Shown here: in pieces, positions 23,482 through 35,516 of the stretch | How the letters are laid out: the number at the start of each line of letters is the position of its first letter | How positions within the stretch are numbered: position 1 is the first letter of the stretch | DNA from: Tethya wilhelma | Lineage: Eukaryota; Porifera; Demospongiae; Tethyida; Tethyidae | DNA length: 64,000 nucleotides | NCBI GenBank assembly: GCA_964030475.1 | Contig: CAXIPT010000009.1 | Coordinates: 2,209,542 to 2,273,541 of the forward strand | Direction: 5' to 3' | The notes under the pieces: generated by a model | What the model saw: only the letters and a program-made list of their open reading frames with translations | Told to the model about the DNA's origin: nothing | The model's database searches: none | Position numbers and translations under genes: made by a program

Positions 23482-24969
23482 GACATTGAGGTTGGGGATT
23501 CCTCCATGTTGTGCCTCTGTCCAGTGAGAGACAAGGTGTGGATGGGGTTTGAGATCGGCTACCTCATGATCTACGACTCTGGGACAAAGAAACTCATTGC
23601 CCAGGTAACAAATTGCACATGGTCTTGTGGAATAATTTTCTTATTACATCATCATTACATCATCCTCTAAATGCGATCCAGTAAAATACTGTATGTAATT
23701 AGTTTACCATTATTACAGCAATCCAGCTATATTTTCTGGTTACATCATCATTACATCATTTTTTTAGGTGTGGGTAAAACAGCACAAGAAGATCCTCAGC
23801 ATCGTCCACATCCCCTCTCTCAAGAGGGTCTACGTGGGCCTCTCCAACGGGTCCGTACTCGCCTACCACGACGAACTGCCTCAGGGCATGCCGACAGCAA
23901 CTGCCGCCACTCCCAGTCTCAAATTAGACCCAGTAGGTGAACACGCCCACCCTACTCAGACCTCGTCCTGCCTGTTGGTCGTTCCCGTGAGAAGTCCCCA
24001 CGAAGGAGGCGTGTCAAACTCGACCGACCGGTTGGACAAGATGACAGGAATCTCGTATGAGATCTGGGTAGGCCAGAAGGGGAACATGATTACCATTTTG
24101 GATGCAGCAACGTTGGGAGTGGTTCGGTTTATTCGAAACGAGCTTGACCTGTCGGTGAGGCCAAGCTACGTGGCCTATCTGAGCTATGCACATCTCGTGT
24201 GTGGCGTGAATACGGAGCGATTGACTAGTTTGACCACTTCTAAACAAGGCGGGGAAACCCGTTTGACGACTTCTTCCAAGACGTGTGTGAGTGTGTATGG
24301 AGCATTGTACCATGGGCAGTATGTGACGAGATGGAATGCTGAGACCAAACAAGCCATCGAGAGCTTCAATTGTAGGGAACATGTCGGGAAGGACGAAGGT
24401 GAATGGTAGTCTAGTCCTAGACCCCGCCTCTTTTGCCAGCGAGAAATGATGAAAGAGGCGGAGTCTAGGGACGAGACTAGATGAGTGGATGCTTGTTTGA
24501 ATGGTGTTGTTGTCTAGTTGATCGTTACATAGTCAAACTTTTTCCTTTTGTGATAAAATAAATATGTTATCAGTTGAACCAGATTTTTAACTTTGCAAAA
24601 CATTCACAATTTACTTGTGTTAACCTTGTACCCAGGCCTACCGTCATAACTTGAGTTATAACTGCGTGCGTACGTTGGTCATAACAAGCAGCTCACGAAA
24701 TTTAAAAGGCACGCCAGGGAAGGCCTGAGAATGAGGCTAGACTTGTGTACTGATGGTTTTTGTAACACACACACACACACACACACAGCTCCTCTTCTCT
24801 CAGCTCCTTTCAGCAGCTGTCCTGTGGTTCCAACCAACTGCTCACCTTCGGGACGGGGTTCAAGTCCTACTACGATGGTCCTGAGGCCGAGAGACACCTG
24901 CGATCAGGGTTCCTCCTGATATGGGACTCTGACACTTGGGATAAGAATTCAAGCTCCTTCATTTGCTAG
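23482..24969 (+). CDS. WD40-type C-terminal tail of an LRRK-like protein (orphan fragment)
   Basis: Three exons (23482-23604, 23768-24405, 24789-24969) encode about 310 residues ending in a stop. The pattern is WD40-like: VWMGFEIGYLMIYDS, VYVGLSNGSVLAYHDE, EIWVGQKGNMITILDA and a final RSGFLLIWDSDTWD. This resembles the C-terminal propeller of LRRK proteins rather than an ordinary WD-repeat protein. No kinase lies upstream; instead the PLAT gene ends at 23086. The fragment lies on a 2.3-kb contig bounded by n23213 and n25537. The contigs either side overlap each other by about 600 bases, so this piece is probably misplaced. It could even be the missing tail of the LRRK gene at the left of this window, or a paralogue. 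Confidence 0.6.
24404..24487. repeat. 84-bp hairpin repeat
   Basis: The left arm CTAGTCCTAGACCCCGCCTCTTT is mirrored by AAAGAGGCGGAGTCTAGGGACGAGACTAG. The stem is over 20 bases with a short loop. It overlaps the donor end of a WD40 exon. Confidence 0.7.
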
Positions 24970-25370
24970 CTATAGTTGTTTTGGCGTGTTTAAGCAATAA
25001 TTATTAATAATCCTATTGCATTTTTTTTACCTATTTATGGTGCGTCCGATTTTTTTCTTTCTTTTGTAATACTTTCAAATCATGCAATTATCGTTGCTGA
25101 ACAAATTAATGTATAATAGTATTTATACACCAAAGTAACAATCAATCATACATTCAATTCAGAAATCAACAAAAAAAACACGCGTGGTGGGACAACATTA
25201 ATGGTATACGTACTGCACACAATTGATAATACGCTTGTTTGGTAACCGATATAGTTTGTATATATTATGTACATAAAAGAAGTATTACATAATTATATAT
25301 ACATGATATATATATAAAATACCATAATGTTTTACATTATTAAAGTTTTTCTGTATATATGCATGTTCAG

Positions 25371-25512
25371 TCGGCAACAAGATTCGAGTCCGCCCAGGCA
25401 TTCCTAATGATGCTCTCGACCCTTGGGATCTCAGGATGGAGAATGGAGACAGGTTCCAGGTCATGGGAAGCACCTCCACTGATGTTAGCAGTGGCCTGGC
25501 GAGTGCTGTGTG
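25371..25512 (+). other. possible isolated exon, unassigned
   Basis: One frame is open through this stretch and reads as ordinary protein (GNKIRVRPGIPND, then DPWDLRMENGDRF), unlike the flanking AT-rich DNA. It lies after the WD40 stop and before a contig join. It may be an exon of a gene otherwise absent here. No family is recognised. Confidence 0.3.
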
Positions 25513-25537
25513 TCAGTGTTGGTGTGTGTGTGTGTGN

Positions 25538-25609
<72 letters not shown>

Positions 25610-25627
25610 CCTCCCTCCCTCATCCAG

Positions 25628-26043
25628 CCTACCAGGTAAAGGTGTCCACGGCAGACAAGAAACAAGCTGGTACCAACAACAACCTCCATCTAGTCCTCAT
25701 CGGAGAGCAGTCTGCCTCTAAACCATTCGTCATCAAAAACTCTGCCAAAGATTTAAAGTTCCAACGTGGACAAACGGACACATTCCAAGTTGCCACGCCC
25801 ACAATTGGACCACTCAAAGCCATAAAAGTGGCCCACTGTCCTCGTAGAAGCCACAAAAGTGTGTCCGAATCGCCGTTCAACGGGGACAGGGAGGACTCGA
25901 CCCGGTGGTACTTGTTCCAAATAGTTCTCACCAGGCTCTCTGACCACAAGAAGCACTACTTCCCCTGTAGGAGGTGGGTGAGAGGGAGCCAGTCCCGAGA
26001 GAGGCTGGAGTACTGCACGCTGGCACTCACCAAGGTTGAGTGA
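25628..26043 (+). pseudogene. second copy of the last PLAT exon (contig overlap)
   Basis: The 416 bases are nearly identical to 22671-23086, with a few mostly silent changes plus V-to-A, K-to-R and R-to-K replacements. The identity continues about 100 bases past the stop. It begins next to n25537 and its partner ends at n23213, so it is probably the other haplotype of the same exon. It has no upstream PLAT exons of its own. Confidence 0.8.
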
Positions 26044-26109
26044 TGGGTGTTGTATGGTTGAATTGTATATCACGATCACTGGTATTTGTAACAATGCTGT
26101 GACTATTGT

Positions 26110-26508
26110 ATAGCCAGTACAACAACTAATTGCAATTTGATTTTGGGTATCGTGTATATAGCAATAATGATAAAATGATGCATATATAATTTATATGGAA
26201 TTGCAACCCATTGCACATAATGTGCACACTCTTATACAAAGTATAATTGTCACCATAATTTTACAGTTAATGAAATCACGATCAACACACTCATCACACT
26301 ATTAAACATTTGATGGTATAATGACAACATAGAAACACAACTTGCTTGAAAAAATAATAATATCGGAAATAAATTGAAAGTTATGGTTACATAATTATCA
26401 TAATAATGCCTATAGTAATATTGTATAATAATAATAATAATATCGATTAGATGTTACACTGTGTAACACAAGTGAATCAATCTCAAATCAAATCATGCAC
26501 AACTATAG
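26110..26508. other. AT-rich intergenic DNA between convergent genes
   Basis: This separates the PLAT stop from the stop of the minus-strand coiled-coil gene. It is AT-rich with ATAATAATA runs and holds no coding signal that I can see. Confidence 0.6.
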
Positions 26509-26725
26509 TTAGTAGTCTGAATCATAACTCTCAAATGAATCATCATTATAATCATCAACGGCTGCTAACACTTGCATATTGGAGGAGGTCAGACTGGTCT
26601 GCTCGGGATTGGACATCCTCCGTTGGCCTAGAGAGGAGGAGGATGATTTCCGTCTATTTCCTGAGACAGGTTGATAGGAGCTATCGATGGACTGACTGAG
26701 GGAGGAGGGGACGGAGTAGGAGGAG

Positions 26726-26761
<36 letters not shown>

Positions 26762-28199
26762 AAACAGCTATATAACATTTTGATAAGCAAAATACTCATT
26801 GTGCCTTTTAAATGATATACATTGCATACTTGCATGCATGAAATTCACGTTTAATATTAACAGCACGATAATATACATAGCACATTAATGCTGATAATTC
26901 ATGAGTACCTATCTAATTATCAGAACTATAGAGTAATATAGAAATTCACTCATGCATACTAAGCGGGCCAGCTGATCATACATCTTAATAGGTGGAGCAA
27001 AACTAATTAAACCAAAGGAGCACTGTGCCTACAACGAACACTAAAACTGAGACCTGATACCATAGAAGCAACTGCCAGTAATTAGCAAGCACCTACACTA
27101 CACACACACTTTCATGAGAAGCATTGCAAGCATCCTGGTGAAGTCACATGTACATTCCTAGAGCATGAGAACCCAGGAAGCTAAGCAGCTGTGAGCTAAG
27201 AGGACTTCTGACTTCCCTGGGACAACATCAACCAGTCTGCCCTTTTATAGACACACAATACAGCCACCTATACACCAACACACCCACTGTTACACACTTA
27301 GGAACAGCTCTGTGTCTTGTATTCTTACACAACAAAGAATTGGAGTCTAGCCAAGCAATGCCTCACTCACTCACTCACACACACACACTCACAAACTTAA
27401 AGTTCTACTAACCAACTTCTCCCCCGTAATCAGGAGGATTCATTTGTCCGAGTTGAGACCGAGTATTGTGCAGTATTCTTGAGCTGTCCCTGGTGCCTGT
27501 ATAGGAAGGCATCTCTTGTACTCTGGAGCTACCAATGTCCGGCATCAGCCTGGCAAGCTCCTACAAACAACCAAGTATTGTCACAATAACTTATACCGCA
27601 TTAGCCATAGAATATATGATTGCTGACCTTTTGCGCTTGTGCCAACAAGGAACAGTTGTTGCCCATGGTTTCCCACGACCGAGACAGGTCAAGAACACCA
27701 GCTCTTACCGACATCACCTTGACAGCTTCAGTTTCTTTCTGCTGACCAGACACTGCATAAAATTAGTTGGATGGATATTCAACCTAGCAGCTATATAGTC
27801 TTGAATAAAGTACTGTAGCTAGACTTGGAATGTATGGATATATGAGCAGCTCACATGTGTGTTTCAGTAACCATATATTGTGCCAAGTTGATAGCTATGT
27901 CTATTTGTACCATAACACACACCTATGAGAATGAATGCCAGTGAAACAACACACACATACAGCTGCCCATATCCCATGCAACCAGTTGAGAAAACAAACA
28001 AACATCTTTTTCATTCCTCTGGTGACTAACTGACCTTCTGCAGCAGCTAGTTCTTTGGAATCAATTGCTATTCTCAATTTTTCTTGGACCACTGAAGGTT
28101 CTTTGGCTTTTACTAGCTCCTTTTGGAGCTTCTTCTCTTTTTCTTCGCAAGATGCCTGCAAGGATGTGTGTGTGAGTGTGTATGTGTGTGTGTGTGTGT

Positions 28200-28242
<43 letters not shown>

Positions 28243-30215
28243 TGTGTGCGTGTGTGTGTGTGTGTACGTGGTCACAATTAAGGATACAAACAGCCAGCAT
28301 CTACAAGTGAGGCAGTTCTTAGTACAAAAGTGAATGTATTTGAGGGTGTATACAAATGTGTGTAGATTAATTAGCTGCTATTGTGTTCAGGACAAGACTG
28401 AACATAAAAATTCAACCAGAACTAGAAAGGGATGGCTTCAGGTGCACCAACCAAGGGAGGAGATTGATAAGATGTACTAAGCCATATGGTTGTCAACGAA
28501 TCTCTTATTTTGTCCAGCTACCATCAAACACGTGTCCAGGCTATGTAGAGAAGAACTGTTACAACGTAGCAATTATTTTGGGTTATGTTGGTCATAGCAG
28601 CTTGTACCAGCTACAGCTCAGATAGCTAGAGACATATGTCAGGATGTTGTTGGCAGGAGCTGTTAGCAGTACTAGTGAAGGTGTTCTCACTGACACTTGA
28701 AAAGGCATTGCTCTAACAACCATTGGTCCAAACAAAGTGCGTATATACATACTCACAGCAATGCATTGGCAACTGAGTAGCTTCTTATACTGCCATCTTA
28801 AAATTATGAAGGAAATCCGATCCATATTGGTTTACCATTACAGCAATAATTAGTACCAACAAATTTCAAAATCATCTTTTTGACAATCACAGGGACTGTA
28901 ACTATGCACATGTATGCACACACACATACACACATCTCTCTTTTGCAAGACCTACCAAGTTCTTTCTGGCCTGGTCCAGTCGCTTCTCCATTTCCAAAAT
29001 GCTCTCAAACATCCTCTTATACTCTTTCAGCGCCACAATAAACTCTCTCTGAGTCTCTATCCACATCAGATTCAGTTCAAACACCTGATGGAGGACATCT
29101 TGAAGAGCCGGGTTCTCTTCTGCTTGCGACCATTTCTCGATCTTCTTGGCACACGAGGTCTGAGATGTGAGGAGATCTTTGTAGCGTTGCCTGGTGCTGC
29201 TCAACTCGGAGATGACAAGGTTTAGAGGTGTGTGACCACTNGCTATGTAGAGAAGAACTGTTCCAACGCAGCAATTATTTTGGGTTATGTTGGTCATGGC
29301 AGCTTGTACCAGTTACAGCTCAGATAGCTAGAGACATATGTCAGCATGTTGTTGGCAGGAGCTGTTAGCAGTACTAGTGAAGGTGTTCTCACTGACAGAA
29401 AAGGCATTGCTCTAACAACCAAAGTGTCCATATACATACTCACAGCCATTACAGATTTACCAGTATACTGGCAACTGAGCAAATGAGTAGCTTTTTATAC
29501 TGCCATCTTGAAATTATGAAGGAAATCCGATCCATATTGGTTTACCATTACAGCAATAATTAGTACCAACAAATTTCAAAATCATCTTTGACAATCACAG
29601 GGACACTATCTATGCACATGTATGCACACACACATACACACATGTCTCTTTTGCAAGACCTACCAAGTTCTTTCTGGCCTGGTCCAGTCGCTTCTCCATT
29701 TCCAAAATGCTCTCAAACATCCTCTTATACTCCTTCAGCGCCACAATGAACTCTCTCTGTGTCTCTATCCACATCAGATTTAGCTCAAACACCTGATGGA
29801 GGACATCTTGAAGAGCTGGGTTCTCTTCTGCTTGCGACCATTTCTCGATCTTCTTGGCACACGAGGTCTGAGATGTGAGGAGATCTTTGTAGCGTTGTCT
29901 GGTGCTGCTCAACTCGGAGATGACAAGGTTTAGAGGTGTGTGACCACTAGCTAAGGATCGAATACGCACCGTACTCCTAATGTGTGTGTGTGAAAGGGGT
30001 GTGTGTATGTGTGTGTGTATGTGAGTGTGTGTTGGTTGTACCAAATTTTAACATTCACAGACAGATCTAGCTATCTAGCAATCTCACAGCTGCTTTATCA
30101 CACGTTTTGATACACTGGTTATATTCAATGATTCGTGAATGTATGATTGTGCGTGTGTGTGCAAGTTATTCTCACTGTAAGCTTACCTCCTGAGGGCTGC
30201 TGAAGCCTTACTCAT
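26509..30215 (-). CDS. 317-aa BAR-like coiled-coil protein, possible Pil1/LSP1 relative
   Basis: Six exons join cleanly in phase: 30215-30187, 29976-29664, 28155-28035, 27752-27628, 27560-27413 and 26726-26509, giving 317 residues. The N-terminus begins MSKASAALRRSTVR, a basic segment. Residues from about 25 to 210 are predominantly helical with heptad-like spacing, including MWIETQREFIVALKEYKR, KKLQKELVKAKEP and LAQAQKELARLMPD. The tail is Ser/Tyr-rich and ends acidic (DDSFESYDSDY). The organisation resembles BAR-type membrane-curving proteins, and the pattern is closest in my reading to the eisosome Pil1/LSP1 family, but I am not certain. The second exon also appears as a truncated copy at 28956-29240, a contig-end overlap. 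It is divergent from the A1CF-like gene, 174 bases away. Confidence 0.75.
28169..28266. repeat. (GT)n microsatellite
   Basis: A long interrupted TG run lies in the coiled-coil gene intron just upstream (on the minus strand) of the exon at 28035-28155. Confidence 0.85.
28541..29240. repeat. contig-end duplicate of 29242-29948
   Basis: The 700 bases ending at n29241 match the 707 bases that begin immediately after it, with small indels and substitutions. It contains a copy of coiled-coil-gene exon 2 (28956-29240) cut at the join. The exact placement at the n implies unmerged haplotypes rather than a genomic duplication. Confidence 0.85.
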
Positions 30216-30389
30216 CGTCTTGATTGGTTAGTTGGGTTGGCTCGAGCAACAAGGGGGGTTGAAGTCCAATGTTTGCGGACTCAGCTCTTGTCACGCCCAC
30301 CTCGCCTACTGCGCATGCTCCGCCACGTGGTACGAGATATAGCTCGGAAAAAGTTCAAGATCAGTTCAAAAGTTTTCAGGAGCGCTGGC
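30216..30389. promoter_or_regulatory. bidirectional upstream region of coiled-coil and A1CF-like genes
   Basis: The two start codons are 174 bases apart in opposite directions. The segment is GC-richer than its surroundings and includes CGCCACGTGG with a CACGTG E-box. No TATA box is evident. Confidence 0.5.
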
Positions 30390-33246
30390 ATGATGGAGCA
30401 ACAGAGCACCAGTTTCACAAGTACAAGTAGCGAGGACTATTCTATGGAGTCGTCTCCCAACGCAAGCAGTTCTTCAATGGCGAGCTGTTCTTCAACCGAA
30501 ACTGATTCTAGTGTGGCCGCGCACCGTGACAGTGCAGTGCTCGGTCAGCCACCACCAACTCTTGCCGAAGAAGCTGTTCCATCGCAGGTTATCGAGCTCT
30601 CCAGATTAGAGCTGCAAACAACAAGGTACAGCGCTACTGTACTACACAATAATACGCCTTGTGGCTTTGTATGGGTATTCTACTATTGTTCCGAAACGAT
30701 ATTCATGCACCGTGGCTACATTAGCGCATGACTTTCAGAGTTAATTTTTTCCGTAAACTTGTACATTTACATGGACAGACATGTCAACCAATGTTATGTA
30801 GATTTTGATTATGATTGTCTGTACATTGATGCTTGCAGTGGTACCACAGAAGGTGAGACTACTGCAGTTCCACCCGTGCCCTCCCTGGCCAAACTCATGG
30901 AAAGAACTGGGTACACTATCGTGCAACAGAACGGTCAGCGTCGCTACGGTCCCCCTCCTGATTGGGAGGGTCTTCCCCCTGCAAGGGGTTCAGAAGTGTT
31001 CGTCGGAAAGATCCCCCGAGACTGCTTCGAAGATGAACTTGTTCCCATTTTCGAGAAGGTTGGAAAGATCTATGAAGTTAGGCTCATGATGGATCACTAC
31101 AGCGATAGCAATAGAGGGTATGCATTCGTAGTGTTCTCGAATCCGTTGGAGGCAAAGGAGTGCGTCAAGCAGCTGAATAATTTCGAGATCAGAAAAGGCT
31201 GGATGTTGGGTATCTGCATGAGTGTGGACAACTGCAGGCTCTTTGTAGGGGGGATCCCCAAGAAGGTGATAATGAGAAATTCAACTTGTTGATGATCGAA
31301 ATTTTAGCACCCACCAGTGATGTAAACAAATGGTGTTGAAGCATGATTTGACCGTTAGATAAGTCTATGTTGCAACTGTCAATCAGAGGAGGTACGACAA
31401 GAGTGCGCCTTTGCTGAGCTGTCACATGATTGGAATGTAATTAACAGATTCACCAGCTCAGCAAAGGCACACTCTGTCATGCCTCTTCTGACAGTCAATG
31501 TAGTTACTATGGAGTATGATGTCATGGTTTTTATATCTGTGATCTTTTTCCCCTTTTCCCCTCTTTGCATGCACACAGGTAACTAAGGAAGACATCATTA
31601 GTGAGATGCAAAAGGTCACAGAGGGTGTAGTTGACGTCATTGTGTATCCTTCTGCTTCAGACAAGACAAAAAATCGAGGCTTTGCGTTCGTCGAGTACGA
31701 GAGTCACAGATCGGCGGCCATGGCTAGGAGGAAGCTGATGAACGGTCGTGTGCAGTTGTGGGGGCACCACATCGCAGTGGACTGGGCGGAGCCTGAGCTG
31801 GAGGTGGACGATGAGATAATGGCGCAGGTCAGCTAATGAACAGGGGTTTACTCAATTTTTCTCTAGGATTTGCTATATTATGACACCGAGGTGTTGGTAT
31901 AAGTTGAGCTTGGTGAATTATACCTGAACCATTTTGCACAGGAGTTTACTCATAAGATTTGCCATAACACTGAGCTGTTGGTTTAGTTTCGAACTTGAGC
32001 CAGTGAATTATCATTTGCCATTTGCATTACAGAAAGGGAGTTGTGTGTTTTGAGTGTATATGTGCCTATACATATTTCATGTTGTGAGTGTATGGGTATT
32101 TACACGCGAGTCAGTAAAGTGTTAGTGTTCTACCTTTATTGTTCTACAAGTGCTCTAATGTGAGTGCCCCCTGTGGTTTTTGTGCGGGTATTATTTGACA
32201 TAATTTGTACGCAAGTCTTTCAGCTGATGTAGTCGTCCATGGAGTGCTGTATAGAGAGATAGTGGTGTATGTGTGTGCATGTGTGTTAGCACTGCATACA
32301 TGCGAGGGAGAGAGATGTCTACTATTAGTGTATGCAGTGATAGACTCTGTAAGCCAGGATGCAAGAGGAAAAAAATGTGATCTGGTGCATGTGCTTCAGA
32401 GAGAGAGAAATTATTCATAGATTCATCACTAAGGCAGCTAGCATGTATACAAGAGAAAAATAAGCTCATCCCAGCTACAATCTAACGTCTAAAGCTTGCT
32501 GGAGGAGCAACTAATTCACCACTATACCTGCAAGAATTGACCATAACTATATATGTTTAGCTGTTCTACATAGGTGTTTGATTGTTACTGCTAGCCTCGT
32601 ACCCAGGCTCTCCCCTTTGACCTTTCACTTGCACAGAAAGGAAGGAGACCAAAAGCCTAAGTACGAGGCTATGTCAAGTTGGGGCATCATTCCCGATGAT
32701 GGCTATGACCTCTCTCGGACATAAATTTAATGTTCATGTGCGACTGACAGTGACATTTTATCAACATATGTTGGACAATCTTGAACAAGCAACGTCATAT
32801 TAAAACAAGTACCTCCCACAATCGAGGTGCCATTGTAAACCAAGCCTACAGTGTGCAGGGAGGGCATGGCTTACAAGGCTAAGTGACTATATTATATCTC
32901 TCTCCTCTCTCAATTTCAGGTGAAAGTACTCTACGTTCGTAACTTGATGTTGACGACCACAGAGCAGCAGATAGAAGAGGCCTTCTCGATCCATGCACCT
33001 GTTGAGAGAGTCAAGAAGATCAAAGACTATGCCTTTGTTCACTTTCACTCCAAAGAGGCAGCCCACGGGGCAATGGAGGCCATGAACAGTGAGTTGAACG
33101 ACACCTCTTAATTTTGGGTCCACAAGTAGCATTTGATGACCACAAATTAATCTCTAGAGGCTGTCATTAGACTGAAATGTATACAATAGACACAGCTGGT
33201 AGCACTGTCAGTTTACAATTTAATAGCAAGCTGTCACACACACACA

Positions 33247-33303
<57 letters not shown>

Positions 33304-34288
33304 TCCTTTAGATACCATTCTTGATGGTGCTCAAGTGGAAGTGACGCTGGCCAAACCTGTTGATCGTGATTCCTACATTCGCAGTCCCAAGAACAGCAAG
33401 CAATACAACATGCCAGCGTTCTACGTTCCTGTGGACCAGTTTGGATCCATCCTACCATTTTATCCCAGCTACTACTCTCCCCCTCAGAAGTAAGATGGAT
33501 AACTGTAATGGCCGGTTGTCTATCCATTAACGTTCGGCTGTTCTTCTGAGTGGTATACCTGTAGTGTGAATATTTATAGTCTCAGATATTGGTCGTGGTT
33601 TAATACATTTTTGACTATCTCTTAAGTCAGATCGTTGCATTCGTTTCTCAGCCTGTGTCATTGATGTCTCCTAGATCAATGTTGACTTCCCTAGTTCTTT
33701 GACAATTTTTATCTTTGCTATTTAAACCGTCCTGCAAGCTTCAACTGGTCTGTAAGCTTAAGAGTATCTCTATGTACCAATATCATCCCATGTACATGTG
33801 GTATGTGTTATCTGATCATACGGCCCCTGTAATTATTGCCTTTTGCTAACAGCGCAGGTGTTGTTATACGCTAATTATAAGGGGTTTTCCCGTCGGCTAC
33901 CGGGTGCTCTAGCTGGTTCCGTGTTGGTCATACCAGCATGGTTATCTGTGGTCAAAAACTTGGGTAGATAGTGTACAGACCTCACTCCACTGCATGTATG
34001 TATGATAGATAGTCTTGAATGTGGTGGCTGTCTTCATGGAAACCACTACATGTTTCAGTGGTGAGTGTCTGCTAGCCTGGTTCCTCCCCTGTTACTCATT
34101 TCAGAATGTGAGGTTAAGTGTGTGGCATGCTGTTATGTATACAGTAAACTTGCACAGGTGATGCATACATGCAATGACATGTCATATATCTGGACATTAA
34201 TTTTTTTCTCGCTCAAATCTAGTCATTGAAGATTTTATAGTGGAGTCCATTATGCTTTACCTGGTATTGAACAATTTCCCTGTCCCTC

Positions 34289-34345
<57 letters not shown>

Positions 34346-34918
34346 TTTGCAGGTACATGCTCAGGAACAGTATGGGGGCGTGCACCATGATGCACATGGT
34401 CCGCAATGCCCGAGGGAGAGGGAGGAACTACCTCCCCATGTCCTTCACCTCCCCCCCTCAGCGCTACATGTTCTCACCGTCTGCCACGCCCCTTCAAGCC
34501 GTGAGTCCTATCAGTCCGATCAGTCCAATCAGTCCCACTTACTATCCTACGGCTTCTCCCGGGTACTTGGAGGTAGCGGCAACTTCAGCGAAGAGATCAC
34601 ATGACGATCAAGTGACCGTGGTGGAGATTCCTCAAGGGAACACAGCTGCTACCACAATGGCTTTTAAGACAAAGACAAGTGTACAGGTATGAGAATGTAA
34701 CTTTCCAACCGATTTCAAAATTTCAAGTCAAGCATCATTGGAAAGTGCTTGTTCTCCCCGTTCTTTTGGTTACTTTTCCAGCTTTCTACACCTTACCAGT
34801 CAAAAGTTAGCTATTTTGTGCCATCAGTAAATTTCGCTTCCGGTGGCCTTCTCAAACCATACAGATGGACTTTAGTTTATCCAATCAATAATTATTGTGA
34901 ATATTTCCAGACACAACA

Positions 34919-34980
<62 letters not shown>

Positions 34981-35484
34981 GCTGCTAGAAGAGATCTGCC
35001 AAAAGAACAACTGGGGTCAACCCATCTACATCCTACACTCCACCACTACGGGAGAGGACATCCTCTACCTCTACAAGATCACAGTGACGGCCATCGGGGT
35101 CACCTACATCCCCTCAAAGTTGAGTCGCAGCATCGAGGAGGCTAGGACCACTGCAGCCGACTACGCACTGGTCCAGCTGGGCTACCCAATGGAAGGTAGG
35201 TCTATTAGTAACATTGATGAGCTTTACCATGAGCATATAGCTATTTCTTGTCACCCCTGTATGCATTTATGCATAGAAAACCTTTAAAGAAGAGGGGAGG
35301 AATAAAAAGATAAAAATATATAACTCACCTTGCTATAAAAATTCTTTTTTAGTTTAAAAATTTTCATATTTTCAGCTCGATCGAGTATTTGTCAAGATTT
35401 TTGCCTCCATTTCTAGAATATTTTCATCTTTAGTCAGTCACAGATCATGCCTCTATTATTGAATATCATATAATATTGTACCTA

Positions 35485-35516
<32 letters not shown>

